Assembly: GCA_013373205.1 (NCBI GenBank)
Contig: JABXIG010000003.1
Location: 248,001-312,000, forward strand
Direction: 5' to 3'
DNA from: Methylocystaceae bacterium
GTDB lineage: Bacteria > Pseudomonadota > Alphaproteobacteria > Rhodospirillales > Terasakiellaceae
Length of the DNA: 64,000 nucleotides
Part shown: positions 35,773 to 43,356 of the stretch, piece after piece
Layout: each line of letters opens with the position of its first letter
How positions within the stretch are numbered: the first letter of the stretch is position 1
The notes under the pieces: model-generated
What the model was told of the DNA's origin: nothing
Databases searched by the model: none
What the model saw: the letters and a program-made list of their open reading frames with translations, nothing else
Program-made: the position numbers and the translations under genes

Positions 35773-35837
35773 TGATGTTCAAAAATCAAGCAAAATAGCG
35801 GATTTATTAGGGTTTGGTATTTTCTGGAAATGATTAT

Positions 35838-35888
35838 ACGTTTCCTCCCAAACTTTTTCAGGCTCAGCTACGGCTGGGCCTTTTTTTT
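35838..35888 (+). repeat. Right attachment repeat of the integrative element
   Basis: Direct copy of 27377-27427. The hairpin here is GGCTCAGC-TACG-GCTGGGCC followed by eight T residues, a strong terminator. Relative to the left copy, G-for-T and C-for-A changes fall on paired positions. Confidence 0.8.
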
Positions 35889-35965
35889 ATCGTATTGGGT
35901 GTAAGTTAACATTAGTATGGTTAATTTATAGCTGGCATTTGCTTGGAATAGGTAGCTATCATCTA

Positions 35966-36610
35966 TTATTGAATTTCTGTGTTATGACGAGCTTGAAGGG
36001 ATAGCTTGTCAAAATCGCCAATTTCGACAAATACTTGAAGATGCTTTCTGTACTCTATTAGGCATTCTTTCAATTCAGCAATCCTTGCTCGGTTTTCTTC
36101 AATAGAAATTGGACCATCCCCCTTACCAAAAATCAATTTGATAAGCCCTGCTACTTTTTCATCTTTTTCTGTTGTAGGGAACATAGCATGATAAAACAAA
36201 GTTGCTCCAATTGCTCTCAAATTTACAGCATCGTCAAACTTTGAACCAATTATACGATCTATTCGTTTTTGTAGGTCAGGGTTTAATATCAATAGTGCTC
36301 TGTCCCCCGAAAGATAATTTTTCAGAGTTAGCAATCTCATAAGTTGCTTTCTTAACAGGCCGTCCCATTTTTCAAGTGCTTCATTTGCCAATAGCGGGTC
36401 CATTGACTGCAGGTTTTTTATCGGATCGTCACCAGCCTCTGATAAGAGTAGTTCCGCACTATCTGCTGTATCTGAAATTAGAAAATAGGTTTCTAGTAGA
36501 CGGCGAACGGTTTCTTCTCTTTCTTTTTTGGATTTAAAGTCATTTAGTATGGGAACAGCAGATATAACTACCCCTGCTATTGACAGTAATCCTGAGATCA
36601 TTCCAGCCAT
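35966..36610 (-). CDS. Hypothetical protein with N-terminal hydrophobic helix
   Basis: A 214-residue protein that I do not recognise. Residues 2-22 (AGMISGLLSIAGVVISAVPI) form a hydrophobic stretch that could anchor it; the rest is soluble and helical with many Lys and Glu. GAGGAAAG lies just before the ATG at 36610, which rules against an upstream start at 36646. Its A+T-rich codon use is like that of the adjacent pentapeptide gene and unlike the chromosome on either side, so it was probably acquired. Confidence 0.55.
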   Translation of the reverse strand: MAGMISGLLSIAGVVISAVPILNDFKSKKEREETVRRLLETYFLISDTADSAELLLSEAGDDPIKNLQSMDPLLANEALEKWDGLLRKQLMRLLTLKNYLSGDRALLILNPDLQKRIDRIIGSKFDDAVNLRAIGATLFYHAMFPTTEKDEKVAGLIKLIFGKGDGPISIEENRARIAELKECLIEYRKHLQVFVEIGDFDKLSLQARHNTEIQ

Positions 36611-36636
36611 TTTACTTTCCTCATTATTGGATGTTA

Positions 36637-36790
36637 GGCCTTTCAATGTGTGTGATCCTTGGAAGTATAAAGATATTTATTTAAAGCTTAAAGTGAATAT
36701 GAAAATGATGGGGTAAGTGTGTGAGATATGCAGCCTTTCCCTCATCATGAAGGTAGTTTAGAACGTGAAGTAACGAACCTTTGGGTCAGC
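36637..36790. repeat. Left copy of duplicated dsrE 3' end and flank (154 bp)
   Basis: Collinear without gaps to 37722-37875 at roughly 80-85% identity by eye. It contains the last codons of dsrE (ADPKVRYFTF and stop) in minus-strand reading, detached from the gene, plus about 118 bases of downstream flank. Confidence 0.85.
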
Positions 36791-36842
36791 TAAATAACGG
36801 AATAACGAGGATGTCCCCGTTATCCTCGTAATGGTAGGAATT

Positions 36843-37523
36843 ATGTTAAATATCGAACATGAGCATTTTTCAAAAGGAACGCTTTTGAAATGCATAAAAA
36901 AGAATGTGGGAAAAGATTTAAGGTTTGTGGAATGTGTTTTTGAAAATTTTGAGTTGAGTGATGTTGAATGCAATAATGCTATGTTTGAACGTTGCAGCTT
37001 CGCAAACATTGACTTTAAAAGTTGTTCATTTGATGACTCTATTTGGAAAAACTGTAGAGCAATTGGGACGGATTTTTCGTATTCGAGCTTAATGGATGCT
37101 ACATTTGATGCATGTGATTTGAGTTCATCTAAGTGGATAGGAAGTCAATTAGCACAAGCTTCTTTTCAATCTTGTAAGCTTTTAGGGGCATCTTTTTTAC
37201 GTAGTAAAAATATAGGCTTATCCTTCTCCGAATGTATTTTAGCCCTGTCAAATTTACAGGGAATATCTTTTAAAAATCATCATTTGAACAAAATTGATTT
37301 TTCAGAGGCAGACCTTGGAGGGTGCGATTTTAGAGATGCAATATTCGAAGATTGCCGTTTAAATAACGCCATTCTACGAAATGTCAGATTTAGTGGTGCT
37401 GATTTGCGAGGATGTGATCTTGGAAGGATGAAACTACAGGATGCTGGAATTTTGAAAGGTGCGGTTATTTCCAAAAATCAAGCGTCTGATTTGCTAAGTG
37501 GGTATGGATTGAAAGTTATGTAA
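36843..37523 (+). CDS. Pentapeptide-repeat protein, Qnr/McbG-like
   Basis: A 226-residue protein made of about 30 pentapeptide units of the A(D/N)LXX type, for example FERCSFANIDFKSCSF, forming a right-handed square beta helix. The length and the ending SDLLSGYGLKVM resemble Qnr and McbG proteins, which mimic DNA and protect gyrase from quinolones or microcin B17. Many pentapeptide proteins have other roles, so protection of gyrase is only a suggestion. AGGA precedes the ATG at 36843; an ATG at 36831 is in frame. The gene is A+T-rich and is bracketed by the 154-bp dsrE duplication. Confidence 0.75.
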   Translation: MLNIEHEHFSKGTLLKCIKKNVGKDLRFVECVFENFELSDVECNNAMFERCSFANIDFKSCSFDDSIWKNCRAIGTDFSYSSLMDATFDACDLSSSKWIGSQLAQASFQSCKLLGASFLRSKNIGLSFSECILALSNLQGISFKNHHLNKIDFSEADLGGCDFRDAIFEDCRLNNAILRNVRFSGADLRGCDLGRMKLQDAGILKGAVISKNQASDLLSGYGLKVM

Positions 37524-37594
37524 TTGGGAGGAGTTATCCTGCTTAAATAATCGTAATCGGTGTTAGCTACCTTTTAAATGTTATTTGCAAGAAA

Positions 37595-37717
37595 TTAACG
37601 TCCGGAAATTTCAGCGTTCTCTATAGCCTCATCATTTGCCTCTTGTGCTTCTCTGATGATGTGCAGGCCTTCTTTTGCGTAGAGTATTTGCAGGTCGAGG
37701 CCGCTTAAGTGGTCGCA
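37595..37717 (-). pseudogene. C-terminal fragment of an unknown gene
   Basis: An open stretch of about 40 codons on the minus strand reads GLDLQILYAKEGLHIIREAQ then EANDEAIENAEISGR and stop. It looks like a true helical C-terminus but has no start codon and is cut off at the dsrE-flank repeat. I cannot name the family. It is likely a gene remnant at the junction. Confidence 0.4.
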
Positions 37718-37721
37718 TGGG

Positions 37722-37875
37722 GGCCTTCCAATGTGGGCGATCATTGGAAGTATAAGGATATTTCTTTAAAGCTAAAAGGAAATATGAAAATGATGGGGGA
37801 AGTGGGTGAGACATGCAGCCTTTCCCCCACCATGAAGGTAGGTTAGAACGTGAAGTAACGAACGCTTGGGTCAGC
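37722..37875. repeat. Right copy of duplicated dsrE 3' end and flank (154 bp)
   Basis: The copy attached to the intact dsrE gene. See 36637-36790. The offset between copies is 1085 bases and the unique segment between them is about 930 bases. Confidence 0.85.
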
Positions 37876-38280
37876 CATATACGTACCGATCACGGGTGGT
37901 TTGACGGATTTTACGCCTTCGATCAAGTCGGCTTCGCTGAGGCTGCGATTTGGCAGGTAGAGCGCGCAGACATCTACATGTGCCCCGCTTTTCATGGCTT
38001 TTTTCAGCAGCATTTGGGGCGTCACATTTTTGGGCTTAAGCGGTGTGCCTGTATAGTTTTTCAACGCCATATCCCCGCCGCCATCGCACAAGAGAATACG
38101 TACCTCGGCACCGTTTTGAATGGCTTGAAGGCTTAAGACCATCGCCATGGCTTGCGTTTCCATTTGGTCAGAGGTGATAACAACAAACGTTTTCGCCTTT
38201 GCCGCCTCTTCGGCTTGGGCATGGGGGGGTGTAAACAGGGCGAGCAGAGCAAGTGAGAAAAAGACGTAGACAGCCTTCAT
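37843..38280 (-). CDS. Exported DsrE-family protein
   Basis: A 145-residue protein with a signal peptide (about 1-23, ending AQA-E), so it acts in the periplasm. The DsrE/DsrF-like fold shows in TFVVITSDQMETQAMAMVLS, EVRILLCDGGGDMAL and HVDVCALYLPN. LLCDGGG and VDVCALY contain two Cys residues at positions used for sulfur transfer in relatives. The role here is unknown. The 3' end is duplicated 1.1 kb downstream. Confidence 0.72.
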   Translation of the reverse strand: MKAVYVFFSLALLALFTPPHAQAEEAAKAKTFVVITSDQMETQAMAMVLSLQAIQNGAEVRILLCDGGGDMALKNYTGTPLKPKNVTPQMLLKKAMKSGAHVDVCALYLPNRSLSEADLIEGVKSVKPPVIGTYMADPSVRYFTF

Positions 38281-38475
38281 AAGAAACCTCGTTTGAATAT
38301 GAAATAGGACAGTCTAGACTTTATAGATTAGAAAAATCTGATGAAATGAGGATTATCAATTCGTGATAAGTTTCTTGCGAATTTGAATAAAAATAAAGAG
38401 CGTAAGGCGATTTCATTAAATTCGTGTGCGTCTTCGTTATTCTCCCGAATCTTCGGTGACAGATACCGATTGTCC

Positions 38476-39234
38476 TCAATAAATCACTTTATCGGGCATC
38501 CAGTCGGGGCCGCGATAGGGGGGTGCGTTTTCTCTGGGGGTGATGCCAAAGCAGTTGAGGTCGTCGGGCAGGGTGGAGTGCCAGAGGGTGAATTGATCTT
38601 CTGTTCGATCTTGCAAGTCGGCTTGTAATTTCTCTTGAATATATTTTCGTAAAAATGGCGCAAGATAGGGTCGGCACAGGTAGCCTTTGTTAAAGCCGCA
38701 CAACACAAGGGCAAAAGAAGTGGGGTCTTTTGCCAGATAGGCAAAGACGGATTGGCTGATTTGCGGGTAGCGCGGGCTTAAGAAATCATCCAGACACACA
38801 ATGCCGTTTCGATGTAGCAGCGCATCGGCGACTTTCAGGTCATCGGTTAAGGCCATGCCGGTATGTTCCCCATCGATATGGATCCAATGAAAGGATTTAT
38901 GCCATTGGGATAGAAATTGGGGAGTGGTGATGGCTTCTGAAAAGGATTTAATGAAGTGCGTTTTGTCTTCTTCCCCTACATGACAGCTTTGGAGCAAGGC
39001 GTTGGTCGTTTCATTCAAGATCGGGTCCACATAAAGACAGTGTTCCTGTGCTGTGGCATGAAGGGGAGATAAGGTTGCTGATTTGCCTTTATAGACGCCT
39101 ATTTCCAGCATGTTGCCTCGAACTTGCGCGGCTTGTTGCCAAGATAACAGGCAATCTCATATGGCTTGCGCCTCTATGTCAAACCAGCCTTCAATGTTGC
39201 CATGTTTTTCGCGATAGCTTTTAAAAATAGACAT
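38476..39234 (-). pseudogene. Class I SAM-dependent methyltransferase with an in-frame stop
   Basis: The frame opens with an ATG at 39234 (MSIFKSYREKHGNIEGWFDI) and meets TGA at 39159-39157 (codon 26). It then stays open to 38476. After the stop it reads DCLLSWQQAA, then MLEIGVYKGKSA, a SAM-binding loop, and IHIDGEHTGMALTDDL, of the Methyltransfer_24 family. The stop sits where relatives often have Trp (I-W-D), so a TGG to TGA change fits. The internal ATG at 39111 would give a protein cut at the SAM loop. No selenocysteine or recoding signal is apparent. Confidence 0.75.
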
Positions 39235-39374
39235 AAATAGATTCCCTTTTGTGCCCCGAACTAGATTGCCTTAAGGTTAAGAAGACGTAAAGGATTATGA
39301 AATCCGAAGTGGCGGAGTTTATGGGAGGCTTGCGTTTGTTCTGCTTTCGGCAACAGCCTAATTAGTCAACCTCC

Positions 39375-39923
39375 TCACCCCAAATTCAACCCCGGCTTTT
39401 GCGGCTGTGTGCTTTCCCCATCGCCGAGTTCTTTTTGCATCAAAACGGTATCAATCCAGCGATTGAACTTATAGCCGGTGTTGGGCAGGGTGCCTTGGTG
39501 GGTGAAGCCGAATTTTTTGTGGAGCGCAATGGACGCCCTGTTCTGGCTGTCTCCGATCACGGCAACGACTTGACGGATGTCGCGTTGTTCAAGGTCTTTG
39601 AGCAGTTCTTCCATCAACAGGCTGCCAAGGCCTGCGCCTTTAGCGTCTTTATCCAGATAGATGGAATGTTCCACGCTATATCTGTAGGCCACACGGGTAC
39701 GAAAAACACCGCCATAGGCATAACCCTGAACGCGTCCGTCGATTGCGGCGACCAGATAGGGCATGTTCAGTTTTTCGATCTCATGAAAACGTTGCGTCAT
39801 CTCTTTCAGGGAGGGCAGGGTTTCTTCAAAGGTAATGATCGTGTCGGTGATGTAATAGCTGTAGATTTCCAGAATGCGCGGGATATCATCGGCATGTGCC
39901 GCACGGATCAGGGGCGTTGACAT
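39375..39923 (-). CDS. GNAT acetyltransferase, phosphinothricin acetyltransferase-like
   Basis: A 182-residue cytoplasmic N-acetyltransferase. IRAAHADDIPRILEIYSYYI at the start, SVEHSIYLDKDAKGAGLGSL with the acetyl-CoA loop near residue 95, and QNRASIALHKKFGFTHQGTL match the PAT/Bar and YwnH branch. Relatives act on phosphinothricin, methionine sulfone or sulfoximine. It lies 14 bases after an N-formylglutamate amidohydrolase gene on the same strand. Confidence 0.82.
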   Translation of the reverse strand: MSTPLIRAAHADDIPRILEIYSYYITDTIITFEETLPSLKEMTQRFHEIEKLNMPYLVAAIDGRVQGYAYGGVFRTRVAYRYSVEHSIYLDKDAKGAGLGSLLMEELLKDLEQRDIRQVVAVIGDSQNRASIALHKKFGFTHQGTLPNTGYKFNRWIDTVLMQKELGDGESTQPQKPGLNLG

Positions 39924-39937
39924 GTCTGAGGGTCCTT

Positions 39938-40840
39938 TTAGAGCTGGTCTGCGGGGATGGTGCTGAGTTTTTCAATCAGGACCGAGAATTTTTTCTTGAT
40001 GGTTTCCAGCTCGGGCAGGCGGGTGATGGTTTCTTCATCCATATACAGCACGCGGTTTAGCTCGATCTGAAGGGTATGGACGCGTTGATCGGGCATGCCG
40101 TAATGATAGGTGGTATAGCCCCCGGCATAAGGTTGGTTGCGTCGCACGACGAAGCCCTGATCTTGCAGAATCTCCTGGGCAAAATCAGTAATCCATTCTG
40201 CACAACTGGTGCCGAAACGATCGCCCAGGATAATATCTGTTCGGTTGTTATCCTCATCCGGTTCAATCGGGCCGCCGATTGAGGGCATGGAATGGCAATC
40301 GATGAGCAAACAGGCGCCGAATTGGCCGCGGGTTTCCTCAATCAACTGGCGCAAAGCGGCATGATAGGGATGATAAAGCGTTTCAATGCGATCGCGTACG
40401 GCAGAAAATTGCAGCTTTTCTTTATATATGTGGGCCCCGTTGGTAACGACCTTGGCGATGGTGCCCAGTCCGGCAAGGGCGCGTTGGGAATCGGTGTTGA
40501 CGTAAGGGGGTAGACGGTCCTGAAACATCGCCGGGTCAAGTTCGTATGGTTCGCGGTTGGCATCCACATAGGCCCTTGGGAAATTAGCTCGCAGCATGGG
40601 GCTGCCATAGTCAATACATGACTCATAAACTTCATGCACAAACGCATCTTCGGAGCGACGCAGCGTGATCGGGTCTAGCAGGGCATTTTTGACGAAATCT
40701 TTGGGATAGTGGTTCCCGCTGTGGGGAGAAGCGTAAATCACGGGGGATTTTTGGGTTTTTGGGCGCAGAATCGTCAAAGGGTTGGCGTTTGTCGGGCCAT
40801 ATCCTTCAACTTGATTATCCTCTTTGGAAGGGGCGCTCAT
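39938..40840 (-). CDS. N-formylglutamate amidohydrolase-family protein
   Basis: A 300-residue cytoplasmic enzyme of the HutG/FGase type, which splits N-formyl-glutamate to formate and glutamate in histidine breakdown. YASPHSGNHYP near residue 35, FPRAYVDANREPYELDP near 91, and LLIDCHSMPS near 186 carry the zinc and substrate residues. No hut genes lie nearby. A second, more distant member is at 55011-55823. Confidence 0.82.
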   Translation of the reverse strand: MSAPSKEDNQVEGYGPTNANPLTILRPKTQKSPVIYASPHSGNHYPKDFVKNALLDPITLRRSEDAFVHEVYESCIDYGSPMLRANFPRAYVDANREPYELDPAMFQDRLPPYVNTDSQRALAGLGTIAKVVTNGAHIYKEKLQFSAVRDRIETLYHPYHAALRQLIEETRGQFGACLLIDCHSMPSIGGPIEPDEDNNRTDIILGDRFGTSCAEWITDFAQEILQDQGFVVRRNQPYAGGYTTYHYGMPDQRVHTLQIELNRVLYMDEETITRLPELETIKKKFSVLIEKLSTIPADQL

Positions 40841-41070
40841 GGTTTTATCCCTGATTTTACAAATTTAAGTTAGCCCGATTTGAGTAGCGCGTCAGGCGCA
40901 TGGACGCAAGTTTATATGTGGGCTTTATGGAAAAAAGCAAACAGCCAGGCCCCTTCTTTCCCGCGCATTTGGAAAAAATGTAACTTTTTTGTTGCACCAA
41001 CGTACACGCACCGTTATAAAGCGCCCCACCGCAAATTAAGGCCCCGGTCTTAAGGGCGGTGACATTAGAT

Positions 41071-41147
41071 GGGTCGTTAGCTCAGTTGGTTAGAGTGCTG
41101 CCTTGACATGGCAGAGGTCACAAGTTCAAATCTTGTACGACCCACCA
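41071..41147 (+). tRNA. tRNA-Val (GAC)
   Basis: A 77-base cloverleaf with acceptor GGGTCGT/ACGACCC, D arm GCTCAGTTGGTTAGAGC, anticodon loop TTGACAT giving GAC, and T loop GTTCAAATC. CCA is encoded. Confidence 0.96.
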
Positions 41148-41257
41148 TTTATTTTTTAGTTGGGGATTTTCCTTGTTGACTCGATGAGGTGATCTCCGTA
41201 TGTTCCCGGCTCCGCTCATCTAGAGCTGATGGGCTAACGTTTTGAGGATACGAGATC

Positions 41258-41383
41258 ATGAAGATTCGCAACTCTTTGAAGTCAGCAAAGCTGCGTGAAA
41301 AAGGCTGCCGTGTTGTGCGCCGCCGTGGCCGCGTTTACGTCATCAACAAAAAGAACCCGCGTTTCAAGGCTCGCCAGGGCTAA
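41258..41383 (+). CDS. rpmJ: 50S ribosomal protein L36
   Basis: A 41-residue basic protein: [20 protein letters not shown] then [20 protein letters not shown] and G. It is the alphaproteobacterial type L36, which has only the first of the usual zinc Cys residues (C- form). It lies about 110 bases after tRNA-Val and ends at a strong terminator, a stand-alone arrangement common in this class. Confidence 0.97.
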   Translation: MKIRNSLKSAKLREKGCRVVRRRGRVYVINKKNPRFKARQG

Positions 41384-41414
41384 GAACTGCGCGTCCTTTT
41401 TTAGTGACGACTTT

Positions 41415-41454
41415 ACAAAAAGCCGCTTCCCGGTTTCGGGGATGCGGCTTTTTG
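41415..41454 (+). terminator. Terminator after rpmJ
   Basis: ACAAAAAGCCGC pairs with GCGGCTTTTTGT, extended by a CCCG/CGGG stem and a short loop, ending in a T-run. Confidence 0.9.
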
Positions 41455-41651
41455 TCGTTTATTAAACCAACGCCTCACGGGCCTCTGCTTTTTTCGTATA
41501 TCCAGTTTAAATAGTGTGATTCTATTTGCTGTGACATGGTGGTTCGGCAAAGGTTTTTATCTAATCGATTCGGGCAGGTTTATGCATAGCGCTTGCAGAA
41601 AATCATTCCAACACGTACCATAGGTGCATAAAAAAGGAATGGTTTAAGTCT

Positions 41652-42587
41652 ATGGGCTTTAAGAAAAAACTCGCCGGGTCATCCATGGTGCGCTATCTGG
41701 CGCAGCATACGCCGTTGATGCATGGCATGGCAAAGAAGCTGGTGCCCGCTACCACGGCTGAAGAGGTGATTGAAGTTACCGCCACGCTGGTCGAGATGGG
41801 CTATCACGTTTGCCTGCATCATCTAGGTAAACCGTCCAAGGATGCTCAAGATATTCAGGACAATGTGTCCAATGTGATTGAGACCATGGAAATGCTGGAT
41901 GAAGAACGCATGGAAGTCTGCGTCAGTCTTATGCCGTCTGAAATGGGCTATCTGAAATCGGCAAAAAGTGGCGAGACCCATTGCCGCCAAATCGCCAAGA
42001 ATTTCCGCAACCGGGTCGCGGTGCGTGATGTTGAAGACCGCCAAGGTTATGGCGATGGTCATGAAGAAGGTGAACGCAACCTTCTGATGGTCCACGCCAG
42101 TGAACGTGTGCCCATGCAGCGCATTCTTGCCCTTTATGGCACGCTCCATCGCTCCGACGTCAAGGCCTGTGTGACGATCCCTGCCGCGCTTGCGCGCAGT
42201 GAAGAAGATGTAAAAACGATTATTTCCCAAGGGGGCAACGTGCGCCTGTCCATGCACCCTGTCGGGGTGGTTGATGCGCGCTATTTCGATGATCCGGAAC
42301 TGATTTTGGATAACTATATGAAGCTTGCCCGTCTCTTGCTGTCCGAAGATGCGCTGATCCAACAAGTCACCCCGGTCTTTGCCTTGGAAGATGATGATAT
42401 GGCCGAACAGATTATGATGATGGCCAATCTGGAAGGCTGGAGTTCAGCCAATTTCGAGTTTGAAATCCCATTTGGCGTGAACAATAAACTTAAGCGCAAA
42501 CTGCGAGACGAAGGCTTCACCGTGCGTGTGCTGGTGCCGTTCGGGAAAGAATGGTGGAATTATTTCCAACGCCGCACTCAAGGGTAG
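41652..42587 (+). CDS. Proline dehydrogenase-like protein, short form
   Basis: A 311-residue protein of the FAD-linked PRODH barrel family, which oxidises proline to pyrroline-5-carboxylate. The end, VRVLVPFGKEWWNYFQRR, is the family hallmark with the substrate-binding RR pair. The mid-barrel motif normally reading VRLVKGAYW is instead VRLSMHPVGVVDARYF, so the FAD/proline contact residues differ. There is no aldehyde dehydrogenase part, so it is not PutA. It may use another cyclic amine or be a true proline enzyme of a divergent branch. Confidence 0.7.
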   Translation: MGFKKKLAGSSMVRYLAQHTPLMHGMAKKLVPATTAEEVIEVTATLVEMGYHVCLHHLGKPSKDAQDIQDNVSNVIETMEMLDEERMEVCVSLMPSEMGYLKSAKSGETHCRQIAKNFRNRVAVRDVEDRQGYGDGHEEGERNLLMVHASERVPMQRILALYGTLHRSDVKACVTIPAALARSEEDVKTIISQGGNVRLSMHPVGVVDARYFDDPELILDNYMKLARLLLSEDALIQQVTPVFALEDDDMAEQIMMMANLEGWSSANFEFEIPFGVNNKLKRKLRDEGFTVRVLVPFGKEWWNYFQRRTQG

Positions 42588-42590
42588 GGG

Positions 42591-42779
42591 TTAGTCTTCA
42601 AACTGCAGAATAAGCTTTTTCACGGCGCGTGATTGCTGCTCGGGTGTTTCGCACATTTTGCACTCGTAGTTCCAGCAACCGCCGATCACGCGACAAAGGT
42701 ATTCATCTTTATATTCCGCTCCCCAGCTGATCAGCAGCGCGAATAGCAGGGAACCGATGACAAGAGCATATATTTTCAT
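42591..42779 (-). CDS. Small membrane protein with Cys-rich tail
   Basis: A 62-residue protein that I do not recognise. Residues 3-20 form one membrane helix or signal anchor (IYALVIGSLLFALLISWG). The outer part has five Cys residues (YLCRVIGGCWNYECKMCET), enough for disulfides or a metal site. It ends tail to tail with the proline dehydrogenase-like gene. The ATG at 42779 is used; a TTG two codons upstream is possible. Confidence 0.55.
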   Translation of the reverse strand: MKIYALVIGSLLFALLISWGAEYKDEYLCRVIGGCWNYECKMCETPEQQSRAVKKLILQFED

Positions 42780-42877
42780 ATCCAAGCCTAAATTCTTGTT
42801 TGCTTGATGACTTAAAGCAGATTTAGACTTTTAGGACATTGATGGTTCGCAATCAGGGAACATATCTGGAAAAATTT

Positions 42878-42920
42878 AAAAAAAGCCATGAACCGTTTAA
42901 ATAGGTTCATGGCTTTTTTT
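42878..42920 (-). terminator. Terminator of the displaced gapR 3' end
   Basis: A 17-bp stem (AAAAAAAGCCATGAACC with GGTTCATGGCTTTTTTT) with a nine-base loop. It lies 20 bases past the truncated gapR stop, the same layout as the terminator at 52288-52326 beside intact gapR, but with a different stem sequence. Confidence 0.85.
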
Positions 42921-42940
42921 AGAATTTTTGCAAGGTTGGT

Positions 42941-43058
42941 TTATTCCATGCCAAGGGCCCGTTTATATAGATCAAGAACTTCTTCTTGTTCTGTGCGGTC
43001 ATGGTCTTCCATTTTGCGCAGGCGTACCAGTTGGCGCATGATTTTGACGTCGAAGCCT
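42941..43058 (-). pseudogene. Truncated gapR (DUF2312) 3' end
   Basis: The minus strand reads [20 protein letters not shown] then [18 protein letters not shown] and stop, the C-terminal half of the nucleoid-associated protein GapR. The intact gene at 52347-52592 has the same residues with two conservative changes, while the DNA differs at about one in six bases. Upstream of codon Gly the match ends abruptly at 43058. An open frame continues to 43345 but is a chance fusion with an antisense IS21 relic. This fragment marks the left edge of the polyketide island. Confidence 0.85.
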
Positions 43059-43113
43059 AATCCCCCCTGCAAAAAGTGTATTATTAGTTGAGAAATGGTC
43101 GAGATAAGAAAGA

Positions 43114-43174
43114 AGTGAATTTTGTTGAATAGGAGGGAGCCGGAGGCGACTGGATATTTAACAAAATTCACTTT
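43114..43174. repeat. Long inverted repeat (hairpin) at the island edge
   Basis: Arms of 19 bases (43114-43132 and 43156-43174, one mismatch) surround a 23-base G-rich centre GGAGGGAGCCGGAGGCGACT. It lies between the gapR fragment and the IS21 relic. It may be part of an old mobile element end or a structured RNA. Confidence 0.7.
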
Positions 43175-43264
43175 GGAATAATATTGCTTGATCTGGTTCA
43201 CTAAAATGGGGGTGTTGTCAGGTGCTTTTCTCATCGGAAATTTTATCAAAAATATCTCTAGTAA

Positions 43265-43350
43265 ATGACCACAGCTTTGCTGGACCGGGTCACGCATCAT
43301 TGCCAAATTCCCGAAATCGGCAATGATTCGTACCGCTTCAAACAAATCAT
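43265..43350 (+). pseudogene. IS21-family istB C-terminal relic
   Basis: The plus strand reads [20 protein letters not shown] followed by SYRFKQ, the conserved end of the IstB ATPase of IS21-family elements. Only about 28 codons remain. It ends next to the polyketide synthase stop. Confidence 0.75.
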
Positions 43351-43356
43351 CACCTT

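Larger units (their letters stand above)
27377..35888. mobile_element. Integrative element of about 8.5 kb
   Basis: Direct repeats of 51 bases mark the ends. A tyrosine integrase gene lies inside the right end, reading inward, as in most integrative elements. Cargo: DUF6626-like protein, two small unknown proteins, an HUH-type Rep, a frameshifted HTH-methyltransferase, a DUF3644 protein, an M23 lipoprotein, an HTH-methyltransferase and a serine recombinase. Three TGGCAC-type repeats lie just inside each end. A Rep plus an integrase suggests an element that can replicate after excision. No conjugation or capsid genes are seen, so transfer would need help. Confidence 0.8.

Noticed and set aside
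39157-39159. TGA in the methyltransferase as selenocysteine or recoded Trp
   Set aside because: No SECIS-like hairpin is evident after it, and other genes in the window use TGA as a normal stop.
42941-43345. A 134-codon minus-strand frame as one gene
   Set aside because: Its second part is the gapR 3' end and its first part is antisense to an IstB relic; the fusion is a chance open frame.
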